Part shown: positions 1-7,745 of the stretch, piece by piece
Numbering within the stretch: position 1 is the first letter of the stretch
Layout of the letters: the number at the start of each line of letters is the position of its first letter
NCBI GenBank assembly: GCA_002733465.1
Contig: NVVT01000018.1
Coordinates: 28,027-51,941, forward strand
Source: Kangiella sp.
Lineage (GTDB): Bacteria; Pseudomonadota; Gammaproteobacteria; Enterobacterales; Kangiellaceae
Direction of reading: 5' to 3'
DNA: 23,915 bases
The notes under the pieces: model-generated
Database searches by the model: none
Seen by the model: the letters and a program-made list of their open reading frames with translations, nothing else
Told to the model about the DNA's origin: nothing
Position numbers and translations under genes: made by a program

Positions 1-497
1 TTGTTGATGGTGATTTGAGCATTTGTGCTTTTCATTATTGCTTCTTTTTCGTTAATAATGTCATTAATCCATTTTTCGACAACGCTAGATTTTTCACCTG
101 TTTCAAACATGATCAGGCTAAAATTAGGCAAGTCTTTGTCGGCTTGTTCTTTTCCCAACAAAATCTCTCCAATATAAACATTGTTATCTGAAACATCGGG
201 AGATGGGATTTGAAATATAAAGAAGAACAAAAGACTGACAACTAAATATAGCCTTACAGGAGGCAATACGGATGCACGTTTGCCATCAAGAAATTGTTTG
301 CTAAGTTGTCCCGGTTTAACTAACAATACAAATAGGCTTTGTATTACTTTTGAGTCAATTGAAAAGACATCGTCAGAAAATTGTTTAGCGACTTGCCAAA
401 TAGGTCCTCGACGACTTTTGATAGATTGCCCACAATGAGAGCAGAAAGAGCCGGTCAATTCTGAATTGCAGTTAAGGCATTTAATAGTATTAGTCAT
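1..497 (-). CDS. DUF3667-like zinc-ribbon membrane protein (C-terminus cut off by window edge)
   Basis: Reading leftward from ATG at 497, 165 codons stay open to the window edge, so the C-terminus is missing. The N-terminus has a zinc-ribbon: CLNC at residues 7-10 and CSHCGQ at about 19-24. A region with a PGQLSKQFLDGKR stretch follows, then PPVRLYL leading into a hydrophobic segment (about residues 83-97). A Cys4 ribbon, a PG-x5-F/Y-x-G-x-R element and a membrane segment are the hallmarks of DUF3667 proteins, whose function is unknown. It lies 51 bp downstream of sdaA on the same strand and may be co-transcribed. The family call rests on motif recall, not a search. Confidence 0.7.
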   Translation of the reverse strand, partial: MTNTIKCLNCNSELTGSFCSHCGQSIKSRRGPIWQVAKQFSDDVFSIDSKVIQSLFVLLVKPGQLSKQFLDGKRASVLPPVRLYLVVSLLFFFIFQIPSPDVSDNNVYIGEILLGKEQADKDLPNFSLIMFETGEKSSVVEKWINDIINEKEAIMKSTNAQITIN

Positions 498-548
498 TTA
501 TTGTTTTATTTATTAAATTAGATCCTGTAATCAATTTTGTGTAATTAA

Positions 549-1925
549 CTAACACTCAATAATATTAACAGCTAAACCGCCTCTTGCTGTTTCTTTATAT
601 TTGGTCATCATGTCTTTACCTGTTTCACGCATTGTTTTAATGACTTTATCTAGGCTCACTTTTTGTTTGCCATCTCCTTGTAATGCGAGCCGTGAAGCAT
701 TAATCGCTTTTATCGCACCCATTGCATTTCTTTCGATACAAGGAACTTGAACAAGTCCTCCAACTGGATCGCAGGTCAATCCTAGATTATGTTCCATACC
801 GATCTCTGCGGCACATTCCACTTGCTCGGGAGTGCCACCAAGTGCTTCAGTTAATCCAGCTGCCGCCATAGAACATGCAACTCCGACTTCGCCTTGGCAA
901 CCTACTTCAGCGCCGGATATCGATGCGTTTAATTTATATAAGATTCCGATTGCAGCGGATGCAAGCAGAAACCTTCTAACACCTTCATTACTTTCTGGCT
1001 GATAGTATTTAACGTAATATTTAATAACGGCAGGGATAATACCTGCCGCGCCATTTGTAGGAGCGGTGACAACACGTCCCCCAGCAGCGTTTTCTTCATT
1101 AACCGCTAGGGCAAAAAGATTGACCCAGTCCATAGCTGCAAGGGGATCCTTACCTTCATTTTGGTTTGAAAGCTTACGGAATAAAGAAGCGGCTCTGCGT
1201 CTGAGTTTTAGGCCACCTTTCAATACACCCTCAGTTTTTATACCTTTAGCGATACAGTTGTCCATGGTTAACCAAAGATAGTCTAATCCATCTTCTATCT
1301 CGCTATCAGTACGCCAAGTTTTTTCATTTTTTTGCATCATTCCACTAATACTGAGTCCTGACTCTTTGGCCATTTCTAGCATAGAGTCGCCAGACTGAAA
1401 ATCAAAAGGGAGTTTTAAATGCATTTCCGTTACTTGTATTACCTGCGTATCTTCACCAATGACGAATCCACCGCCGACTGAATAATAGGTTTTTTCAAGT
1501 AAAATATTTTTTTCACTATCAAACGCAGTAAACTTCATACCATTTGCATGTTTATCTAACGTCTTTCTTCTATGAAAGGTAATATCTTGTTTTTCATTAA
1601 AAGTAACAGACAGGTCTTCATTGAGTTTGAGGCATTTTGAATCTCTAATCTTCTGTAATCGAGATGGTATGGTATCGGTATCGATTTGATCCGGTAATTC
1701 TCCTTCTAAACCTAAAAGAACCGCCACATCTGAAGCATGCCCCTTACCTGTATGACCTAGAGAGCCATATAAATCTACTTTAACACGAGAAATGGTAAAT
1801 GAGTCATCGTTTGCCTTCGAGAGTAAGTGGTTAACAAACATTTTGGCCGCACGCATAGGCCCAACAGTGTGAGAGCTTGATGGACCGATACCAACAGTAA
1901 ATAAATCGAAAACGGATACAGCCAA
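549..1925 (-). CDS. sdaA: L-serine ammonia-lyase (L-serine dehydratase), iron-sulfur single-chain type
   Basis: It converts L-serine to pyruvate and ammonia in the cytoplasm using a 4Fe-4S cluster. The 458-residue length matches single-chain SdaA/SdaB. The N-terminus carries the family signature SVFDLFTVGIGPSSSHTVGPM. The C-terminal alpha domain has the cluster-binding cysteine region, with CQGEVGVACSMAAAG and CDPVGGLVQVPCIERN. The chain ends in Cys, as is common for this family, where the last residue can occupy the active site. The start is TTG at 1925; an AGGGGA ribosome site lies 6 nt upstream and the family signature begins 3 residues in, so the start is well supported. A 4-copy hexamer repeat lies directly upstream of the ribosome site. 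It is very likely catabolic; sdaA and sdaB cannot be told apart here. Confidence 0.95.
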   Translation of the reverse strand: MAVSVFDLFTVGIGPSSSHTVGPMRAAKMFVNHLLSKANDDSFTISRVKVDLYGSLGHTGKGHASDVAVLLGLEGELPDQIDTDTIPSRLQKIRDSKCLKLNEDLSVTFNEKQDITFHRRKTLDKHANGMKFTAFDSEKNILLEKTYYSVGGGFVIGEDTQVIQVTEMHLKLPFDFQSGDSMLEMAKESGLSISGMMQKNEKTWRTDSEIEDGLDYLWLTMDNCIAKGIKTEGVLKGGLKLRRRAASLFRKLSNQNEGKDPLAAMDWVNLFALAVNEENAAGGRVVTAPTNGAAGIIPAVIKYYVKYYQPESNEGVRRFLLASAAIGILYKLNASISGAEVGCQGEVGVACSMAAAGLTEALGGTPEQVECAAEIGMEHNLGLTCDPVGGLVQVPCIERNAMGAIKAINASRLALQGDGKQKVSLDKVIKTMRETGKDMMTKYKETARGGLAVNIIEC

Positions 1926-1940
1926 ATTATTTCCCCTAAA

Positions 1941-1964
1941 TTGATATTGATATTGATATTGATT
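1941..1964. repeat. Hexanucleotide tandem repeat (4 x TTGATA) in the sdaA leader
   Basis: Three exact TTGATA units and a fourth, TTGATT, run back to back. On the coding strand this is ATCAAT/TATCAA repetition that ends 5 nt upstream of the AGGGGA ribosome site of sdaA. A small inverted repeat (ATTGC-N5-GCAAT, 1962-1976) abuts it. The repeat lies outside the coding frame, so copy-number change would alter leader or promoter spacing, not the protein. Confidence 0.8.
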
Positions 1965-2173
1965 GCGTAAAGCAATACTTTATCGGTGTATGCTATCACA
2001 TGATATGAGCGAAAACGAAAGCATTCAATTAATTATGACACTAACAAAGAATGGTTGAGGAAATGGAGTTTATAGAAGTCTTCAGTGAAAAATGAAACGA
2101 AGTTAAAACTGGTGTTGATCTGTTTTAGAATTGAATGGGTACGATAGCAAATTTACGCATTTGTTAAAAAACA

Positions 2174-2338
2174 CTAGATATGGCAATCTTTTATTATATG
2201 AATATTATTGCTATTTGGTGATGCAATTGACGGCGCAATACTTTTAGAGAAACCGACTTCATGTAATCCTACTAAACATAGCCCTAAAGTAAATATGACC
2301 ATACAAGCTCTTTGCTTTATTATTTTCATTTGCTTCAT
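2174..2338 (-). CDS. Possible small exported protein (54 aa), unknown function
   Basis: A 54-codon frame begins ATG AAG CAA ATG at 2338 and is preceded by AAGG 8 nt upstream, a usable ribosome site. The product has a signal-peptide layout: a basic n-region (MKQMKIIKQR), a hydrophobic core of about 16 residues (CMVIFTLGLCLVGLHEV) and a possible cleavage near GFS-KS. A short polar tail ending in IIKDCHI follows. The frame stays open further upstream to 2521, but that extension has no protein-like character or ribosome site. No family is recognised. It could equally be a chance frame in AT-rich DNA; the signal-like N-terminus and ribosome site are the only support. Confidence 0.35.
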   Translation of the reverse strand: MKQMKIIKQRACMVIFTLGLCLVGLHEVGFSKSIAPSIASPNSNNIHIIKDCHI

Positions 2339-2480
2339 TTCTTTCGCCTTCAAAAAATTATCGATAAAATATATTAAATATAACTTACAATAGGCAATCG
2401 GAGTGCCAACTTGAAAGCTGATACTAAGCCTCTGTAATATAACCTTATTCTTCAAAAGTTGACCTTTCGTCTTTACTAAT

Positions 2481-2529
2481 ATGTCCGCTTTTGCGGACAT
2501 TACTTTGTAAAGTGTCCGCAATTGGGACA
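2481..2529. promoter_or_regulatory. TGTCCGC inverted-repeat cluster (candidate operator or hairpin)
   Basis: A perfect 8-bp inverted repeat, ATGTCCGC-TTTT-GCGGACAT, occupies 2481-2500. It is followed by ACTTT-GT-AAAGT (2502-2513) and a degenerate copy, TGTCC-N7-GGACA (2513-2529). The repeated TGTCC/GGACA half-sites suggest a protein-binding site in the gap upstream of tal and of the small minus-strand frame. No regulator can be named. Confidence 0.45.
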
Positions 2530-2583
2530 GTTGTTTTCAGATAATAGCTAGTTGATTAAAATTGCGATAATTCTTTTCATTGT

Positions 2584-2608
2584 TTAGAGTTTTAGCGTTA
2601 AACTCTAA
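2584..2608. promoter_or_regulatory. Inverted repeat upstream of tal
   Basis: TTAGAGTTT and AAACTCTAA form perfect 9-bp arms around a 7-nt spacer, about 100 bp upstream of the tal start. No T-tract follows, so it is unlikely to be a terminator. An operator or a leader hairpin are both possible. Confidence 0.4.
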
Positions 2609-2705
2609 TTTCACAATCCAGAAAGTAAATGTAGTGACGAGAGACTAATAAACATTCGTCTGCGACAAAGAATCAGTAATGAAAAGCAAAAGGAAAACTA
2701 GATAA

Positions 2706-3659
2706 ATGAATAACCAATTAGAACAATTAAAAACGATGACCACAGTTGTTGCGGATACAGGTGATTTTAATGCGATTGCGGACTTTGCACCCGAAGACGC
2801 CACTACAAATCCCTCATTGCTATTAAAAGCCGCAGGGCTGAAAGATTATCAATCGACAATTAACCAAGCAATTGAATATGCACAATCAATAACCGATGAA
2901 ACAGACTTGCAGGTGACTGAAGCAAGTGATTACCTAAGCGTTTTGATTGGTAAAAAACTTTTATCGTTGGTTCCGGGGCGTGTTTCTACCGAAGTTGACG
3001 CTCGATTGTCTTTTGATCAAGCTCAGATGGTGATTAAAGCAAAAAAATTAATTGCTTTATATGAAAAAGAAGGCGTTGATAAATCTCGAATTTTGATCAA
3101 AATAGCGTCAACTTGGGAAGGGATTAAGGCCGCTGAGATTTTAGAAAAAGAAGGTATCAATTGCAACTTAACGCTCTTATTTAGCTTTGCTCAGGCAAGA
3201 GCTTGCGCAGAAGCCGGCATATTTCTAATTTCTCCTTTTGTTGGTAGGATTTTAGACTGGTATAAAAAATCAACTGGGAAATCAGAGTACGAGGCTGACG
3301 AAGATCCTGGCGTTATTTCAGTTACTGCTATTTATGATTATTATAAAGCGCATCAATTTAAAACCGTTGTCATGGGCGCTAGTTTTAGAAATAAGGGCGA
3401 AATATTGGCGTTAGCGGGTTGTGACAGGTTAACGATAAGCCCTAATTTAATGCAAGAGTTAACCGACTCAACGGACGTCGTGGAACGTAAATTAATCATT
3501 CCAAGTTCTTTTAAGGAAGTTGGAAATAAATTAACGGAAAGCGAGTTTAGATGGCAGATGAATGAAGATGCAATGGCGACTGAAAAAACCGCAGAAGGCA
3601 TTAGAGCGTTTGCAGCTGATCAAGTGCGATTAGAAAAAATTCTAAGCGCAAAGCTTTAG
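2706..3659 (+). CDS. tal: Transaldolase (TalB type)
   Basis: This cytoplasmic pentose-phosphate enzyme moves a dihydroxyacetone unit from sedoheptulose 7-phosphate to glyceraldehyde 3-phosphate. The 317-residue length equals E. coli TalB. Conserved elements include TTVVADTGD with Asp17, DATTNPSLLL at 31-40, and the Schiff-base Lys132 in ILIKIASTWEG. NCNLTLLFSFAQA and ISPFVGRILDW follow. The ATG at 2706 has AGGAAA about 10 nt upstream and gives the family N-terminus. It stands alone: its upstream neighbour is far away and the next gene, comF, converges on it with a 62-bp gap that shows no obvious strong terminator. The inverted repeat at 2584-2608 may regulate it. Confidence 0.97.
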   Translation: MNNQLEQLKTMTTVVADTGDFNAIADFAPEDATTNPSLLLKAAGLKDYQSTINQAIEYAQSITDETDLQVTEASDYLSVLIGKKLLSLVPGRVSTEVDARLSFDQAQMVIKAKKLIALYEKEGVDKSRILIKIASTWEGIKAAEILEKEGINCNLTLLFSFAQARACAEAGIFLISPFVGRILDWYKKSTGKSEYEADEDPGVISVTAIYDYYKAHQFKTVVMGASFRNKGEILALAGCDRLTISPNLMQELTDSTDVVERKLIIPSSFKEVGNKLTESEFRWQMNEDAMATEKTAEGIRAFAADQVRLEKILSAKL

Positions 3660-3721
3660 AATCTAAATTACCTTAAAGCTAATTGTTTTGTTCTAGATTG
3701 AGTCTGTTCAAATAAAGTCGT

Positions 3722-4513
3722 TTAAATTGAATAGGCTCTAGCAAGGCTCCACACTTCAATGTGTTTAGCGCCGTGTTTCAGCGCTAAAGATGCCAGTTCC
3801 GATACCGTAGCCCCTGTAGTGACAATATCATCGATTATGGCTACTCGATCGGGTAATGTTTGTTTTATTTCAAATGCATTTTTTAAATTCTTTTTTCGTT
3901 GGTTCGCATCGAGCGAAGCCTGACTTTGTGTTTGTCTTGTACGAGTAATGAAATTGCCCGATACGGGAATATTAAAATGCTTAAAAAGGATGTTCGCGAT
4001 TAGCCTGGATTGATTAAAACCTCGTTTGTTCCTTTTTTTATAATGCAAAGGGATAGGGATTAGTAAATCAGGTTTATGCGTGTTAATTGATGAACCTAAG
4101 GATAAAGATCGTTCAATTGCATGAATTAAATAGTCGGTCATTAGCGGAAGTAATTCTAATTTTCCAGCATATTTATATTGAGTGATAAAGTCGTTAATGG
4201 GTGCTTGATAATGAAATGCACTAATGGTTTTATCAAAGGGTGGACTATTTTTTAAACAGGTTCCGCAAGGAATATCGCCAATTGTAGATGGCAATCCACA
4301 TACAAAACATGTTTGTTTTGTCGTTGGGAGGTGGGAATGGCATGCAATGCATAATTTTGCGTTGGGATTTTTTTGCTCTTTGTTTTGTTCTTTACTATTT
4401 TCAAGTAAACCAAAAACTCGCTGATTGAAAGGCACATTACAACCGCACAGTAGGCAATCGCTACTTAACTCAAGCAATTTGATTAATTTAAATGGATTAA
4501 AGTTAGCTTTCAA
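3722..4513 (-). CDS. comF: ComF-family double zinc-ribbon phosphoribosyltransferase-fold protein
   Basis: ComF/GntX proteins are needed for DNA uptake in naturally competent bacteria; their biochemical role is not settled. The 263-residue chain has N-terminal Cys pairs CLLC, CIAC, CFVC and CGTC (first roughly 100 residues), and then the FHYQAPINDFITQYKYAGKLE region typical of ComF. The C-terminal phosphoribosyltransferase fold carries the KRGFNQS segment and the PRPP-binding loop RVAIIDDIVTTGATVSELA. The start is TTG at 4513, with AGG 7 nt upstream; no ATG lies before the first zinc ribbon. It diverges from bioB, and a comF next to biotin genes is a recurring gammaproteobacterial arrangement. 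Whether this strain is competent cannot be judged from here. Confidence 0.9.
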   Translation of the reverse strand: MKANFNPFKLIKLLELSSDCLLCGCNVPFNQRVFGLLENSKEQNKEQKNPNAKLCIACHSHLPTTKQTCFVCGLPSTIGDIPCGTCLKNSPPFDKTISAFHYQAPINDFITQYKYAGKLELLPLMTDYLIHAIERSLSLGSSINTHKPDLLIPIPLHYKKRNKRGFNQSRLIANILFKHFNIPVSGNFITRTRQTQSQASLDANQRKKNLKNAFEIKQTLPDRVAIIDDIVTTGATVSELASLALKHGAKHIEVWSLARAYSI

Positions 4514-4577
4514 ATATTAACCTATGTCAGTGTTTGGTTAAAATATGCACAGATGTTATCTTAACGTTCCACTGTTC

Positions 4578-4605
4578 TTGACAATAGAGCGTTTCAATTT
4601 AGAAT
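4578..4605 (+). promoter_or_regulatory. Putative sigma-70 promoter of the bio cluster
   Basis: TTGACA (4578-4583, perfect -35) and TAGAAT (4600-4605, five of six) are separated by 16 nt, about 47 bp upstream of the bioB ATG. A second -10-like TATGAT sits at 4613-4618. The promoter is straddled by a 7-bp inverted repeat (4584-4615). Confidence 0.7.
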
Positions 4606-4615
4606 TCTGCTCTAT
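4584..4615. promoter_or_regulatory. Inverted repeat over the bioB promoter (candidate operator)
   Basis: ATAGAGC (4584-4590) and GCTCTAT (4609-4615) are perfect 7-bp arms with an 18-nt spacer that contains the -10 box. Placement over -35/-10 fits a repressor site. The sequence does not resemble the enterobacterial BirA half-site (TTGTAAACC), so either the local biotin repressor recognises something different or the match is fortuitous. Confidence 0.45.
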
Positions 4616-4651
4616 GATAAACCCTTCAATATTTCCATCTTTGAGATCGCT

Positions 4652-5713
4652 ATGACTAATCTTCATCTAAAGCCCCAAATACATGATTTAACGAAATACG
4701 AGCCGATTAGAAATGATTGGAAAATAAACGAAATTTCACAGCTTTTTCATATGCCTTTAAATGATCTTTTATTCAAAGCTCACACTATTCATCGAGAAAA
4801 CTTCAATCCTAATGAAGTACAAACCTCAACACTAATGAGTATAAAAACAGGAGCATGCCCAGAAGATTGCGCTTATTGTCCTCAAAGTGGTCACTATAAT
4901 ACGGGGCTTTCAAAAGAGCAATTGGTTGCATTGGATGAAGTAGTTAAAGCAGCTAAAACCGCTAAAGATACAGGTGCAACTCGTTTTTGTATGGGAGCCG
5001 CATGGAAAAGTCCCAGTGGAAAAGATTTTCCGGTCGTTTTAGAAATGGTTAAAGCGGTTAAAGACCTAGAATTAGAAACTTGCGTCACGCTAGGAAAGCT
5101 TAGCAAAGAGCAAACCCAGGCACTCAAAGATGTCGGTTTGGACTATTACAATCATAATCTAGATACTTCAAGAGAATATTATCAGCAAATAATTACCACA
5201 CGAACTTTTGATGATCGTTTAGACACTTTAGAGATGGTAAGGGATGCAGGTATTAATGTATGTTCAGGTGGTATTTTAGGGATGGGTGAAACTGAAAAAG
5301 ACCGGTTAAGTTTATTGCAGTCTTTGGCTAATTTGCCTGAACATCCACAAAGTGTGCCTATCAATCAATTGATTGCAGTTAAAGGAACACCGTTAGAAAA
5401 TGCTAAGGCGATCACTTCATTTGAGTTTATTCGCATGATTGCGGTAGCGAGGATTATGATGCCAAAATCTTACGTTAGATTATCGGCCGGTCGAGAAAAT
5501 ATGTCTGATGAAATGCAGGCCATGTGCTTTTTTGCAGGTGCTAACTCTATCTTTTATGGTGATAAATTATTAACCACCGATAACCCCGAAACCGATAAAG
5601 ATATTCAATTGTTTTCTGCATTAGGAATTACACCAGAGGGTGGTAAAAAAATACCGGAGCAAACCGCTAAATTAGCTCCTACAAAAAAACTGTTTAAAAA
5701 CGCTGCGTTATAG
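4652..5713 (+). CDS. bioB: Biotin synthase (radical SAM)
   Basis: BioB inserts sulfur into dethiobiotin, the last step of biotin synthesis, using a radical-SAM 4Fe-4S cluster and an auxiliary 2Fe-2S cluster. The CxxxCxxC motif is Cys69, Cys73 and Cys76 in TGACPEDCAYCPQSG. Downstream, ETCVTLG, YYNHNLDTS, ICSGG-type (here NVCSGGILGMGE) and RLSAGRENM are all BioB signatures. At 353 residues it is of normal length. The ATG at 4652 follows GAGA about 6 nt upstream. It is the first gene of the biotin run; bioF begins 14 bp after its stop, so the two are almost surely co-transcribed. Confidence 0.98.
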   Translation: MTNLHLKPQIHDLTKYEPIRNDWKINEISQLFHMPLNDLLFKAHTIHRENFNPNEVQTSTLMSIKTGACPEDCAYCPQSGHYNTGLSKEQLVALDEVVKAAKTAKDTGATRFCMGAAWKSPSGKDFPVVLEMVKAVKDLELETCVTLGKLSKEQTQALKDVGLDYYNHNLDTSREYYQQIITTRTFDDRLDTLEMVRDAGINVCSGGILGMGETEKDRLSLLQSLANLPEHPQSVPINQLIAVKGTPLENAKAITSFEFIRMIAVARIMMPKSYVRLSAGRENMSDEMQAMCFFAGANSIFYGDKLLTTDNPETDKDIQLFSALGITPEGGKKIPEQTAKLAPTKKLFKNAAL

Positions 5714-5727
5714 TCCGTCGGTTTTTG

Positions 5728-6867
5728 ATGTTTGACTTTGAGCAATTCCTAGACTCTCGATTAAATGCGCAAACTGATGCGGGTTTATTTCGTGAACGAT
5801 TAACGGTTTCCTCAAAACAAGATAGAGAAATCACGGTTGACGGTAAAAAGTATTTAAATTTTGCTTCAAATGACTATCTAGGTTTAGCTAAAAACAGTCC
5901 CGATTTTTCGGAACAAGTGCAAATCGGTTTCGGTAGTGGCGGATCACATCTAATATCAGGTCATCACCAAGTACACTCACAATTAGAAAGAGAGTTGGCA
6001 GACTTCGTTGAGAGGGAAAGCGTCTTAACTTTCTCTACAGGCTATATGGCTAATCTTGGCATATTACAAAGTCTTGCCCTAAAAGGTGACTTAATTATTG
6101 CCGATAAACTAAATCATGCTTCGTTAATAGATGGCGCAAAGTTATCTAATGCCGATAGGGTTCGCTACCCACATTGCGATCTCGGCGCACTAGTTCGGCG
6201 ACTAAAAACTAAGCTTAAGTCAATATCGGCTAATAAATGGGTGGTAACGGATAGCATCTTTAGTATGGATGGTGATTTAGCGCCTCTTGATGAAATAGCT
6301 TTCTTATGTAAAAAATATCATGCTCATTTAATCGTTGATGATGCACATGGCTTTGGCATTTTAGGCAAGAATGGGGCAGGGGCTTTAGAGCATTTTCAAC
6401 TAAAACAAAAAGACTGTCCGGTACTGATGTCAACGCTTGGAAAAGCGGTAGGTGGTTATGGTGCGTTTGTCAGTGGCTCTGAAAAACTTACAGGCTATTT
6501 GATGCAATTTGCACGCTCTTATATTTATACAACGGCAATGCCAGCGGTTTTAGCACAATTTAATTTGGGGAATTTAAAAAAATTAAAAGCTGGCAGTAAT
6601 TTAAGGCGTAAATTACAAGAAAATATTCGATATTTTCAAAGCCAATGTGAGAAAATGAGCGTTAAGCATTCGGGTATAAATAGTCCTATTCAAAAAATTG
6701 ATCTGCTAGGTTTGCAGCAGTTGAAAGCAAAGACTGATGTTTTGAAAAAACAGGGGTTATTAGTAGGAAGCATTCGACCGCCAACATCTTCGACGCCTAG
6801 ATTAAGAATTACTTTAAGTGCGTCACATAGTTTTAGTGATATTGAATGCTTGGTTAGGTATTTATAA
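5728..6867 (+). CDS. bioF: 8-amino-7-oxononanoate synthase
   Basis: This PLP-dependent alpha-oxoamine synthase condenses pimeloyl-ACP with L-alanine to give 8-amino-7-oxononanoate. The 379-residue chain carries NFASNDYLGLA near the N-terminus, GSGGSHLISGHH at about 69-80, the PLP-contacting VDDAHGFG (about 203-210) and the internal-aldimine Lys239 in STLGKAVGGYGAF. A TTG codon directly precedes the chosen ATG in frame, but the ATG at 5728 is the better start. There is no clear ribosome site in the 14 bp after the bioB stop, suggesting translational coupling to bioB. Confidence 0.97.
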   Translation: MFDFEQFLDSRLNAQTDAGLFRERLTVSSKQDREITVDGKKYLNFASNDYLGLAKNSPDFSEQVQIGFGSGGSHLISGHHQVHSQLERELADFVERESVLTFSTGYMANLGILQSLALKGDLIIADKLNHASLIDGAKLSNADRVRYPHCDLGALVRRLKTKLKSISANKWVVTDSIFSMDGDLAPLDEIAFLCKKYHAHLIVDDAHGFGILGKNGAGALEHFQLKQKDCPVLMSTLGKAVGGYGAFVSGSEKLTGYLMQFARSYIYTTAMPAVLAQFNLGNLKKLKAGSNLRRKLQENIRYFQSQCEKMSVKHSGINSPIQKIDLLGLQQLKAKTDVLKKQGLLVGSIRPPTSSTPRLRITLSASHSFSDIECLVRYL

Positions 6868-6925
6868 TCGTGAACTTTTGTCGCTACTTGTACTTTTAAA
6901 CTAGATTCGAAAAATAAAATTTAAT

Positions 6926-7735
6926 ATGAAAATAATTGAACCCTTTTGCCAGATAAGTCAGATAGAAGCTAAATCTGAAGCAAAGCCAAATCTAGTGTTA
7001 ATTCATGGTTGGGGTTTGCATGGTGGCATTTGGGAAACACTTATCCCACAATTAGAGTTAGACTATAAAGTCTTCAATATTGACTTACCAGGGTTCGGAC
7101 GCAGTCCAGTTTCTAACGGAACTTATGACCTTGATTATTTAGTGGAATCGGTTGTTAGTATCTTGCCTGAAAAGTGCAATATTTTAGGATGGTCAATGGG
7201 AGGATTAGTCGCAACACAAGTATCACTTAAATATCCTGATAAAATTGAGAGATTAATTACCGTTGCTTCTAGCCCTAGCTTTTTGGCAAACTCAAAAAAT
7301 CCAAATGGTTTGGATGATGCCGTACTAGAAACGTTTATTCAATATTTATCCGAAGATTTTAGAGGAACCTTAGTCAAATTTTTAAGTATTCAAACCATGG
7401 GAAGTAAAACCCAAAAGGAAGATATACAACGATTAAAAGAAACCGTCTTTTTACATGGTACGCCCGCAGAAAAAGCGTTAGCGGGCGGTCTGAATATACT
7501 GAAAGAGAGCGATTTAGCTGAAAGCTTAAAATCACTTAGAATGCCTTTGTTAAGAGTGTATGGAAAGTTAGATACTTTAGTTCCAGCAAGGTCAATCGCT
7601 TCAATAGATAAGTTAGCACCAAAAAGCGAAAAAGAACTGTTTTTAAAGTCAGGTCACTCGCCATTTTTATCACAAACGCCAGAGTTTATTGATTGTATTA
7701 ACCGATTTATTGCTAAACCAATTGAAACAGAATGA
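6926..7735 (+). CDS. bioH: Pimeloyl-[ACP] methyl ester carboxylesterase
   Basis: BioH removes the methyl group from pimeloyl-ACP methyl ester, ending the disguised fatty-acid cycles started by BioC. This alpha/beta hydrolase has HGWGLHGGIW at about 27-36 and the nucleophile elbow GWSMGG with Ser90. The remaining triad members are Asp216 in YGKLDTLVP and His244 in SGHSPFLS. At 269 residues it is close to E. coli BioH (256). The ATG at 6926 is 58 bp after bioF, on the same strand. The presence of bioC 10 bp after its stop confirms the BioC-BioH route to pimelate. The C-terminal tail is a few residues longer than usual. Confidence 0.95.
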   Translation: MKIIEPFCQISQIEAKSEAKPNLVLIHGWGLHGGIWETLIPQLELDYKVFNIDLPGFGRSPVSNGTYDLDYLVESVVSILPEKCNILGWSMGGLVATQVSLKYPDKIERLITVASSPSFLANSKNPNGLDDAVLETFIQYLSEDFRGTLVKFLSIQTMGSKTQKEDIQRLKETVFLHGTPAEKALAGGLNILKESDLAESLKSLRMPLLRVYGKLDTLVPARSIASIDKLAPKSEKELFLKSGHSPFLSQTPEFIDCINRFIAKPIETE

Positions 7736-7745
7736 ACAAACAAAC

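Larger units (their letters stand above)
1926..2705. other. Long AT-rich intergenic region between sdaA and tal
   Basis: This 780-bp gap holds the sdaA leader repeat (1941-1964), a possible small secreted protein on the minus strand (2174-2338), a TGTCCGC inverted-repeat cluster (2481-2529) and a 9-bp-arm inverted repeat upstream of tal (2584-2608). I see no RNA gene, transposon end or other convincing coding sequence in the rest. Confidence 0.6.

Noticed and set aside
1775..1999. Minus-strand frame containing an INININ repeat
   Set aside because: It overlaps sdaA out of frame and simply reads through the TTGATA microsatellite.
1965..2040. A CRP-like site upstream of sdaA (TGTGA-N6-ACAC)
   Set aside because: Only one half-site fits the consensus, so it was not called.
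4514..4651. A classical BirA operator upstream of bioB
   Set aside because: No TTGTAAACC/GGTTTACAA half-sites found; TTGGTTAA and TTAACGTT match only weakly.
7689..7745. In-frame upstream extension of bioC into bioH
   Set aside because: It overlaps bioH and does not resemble the BioC start; the ATG at 7746 does.
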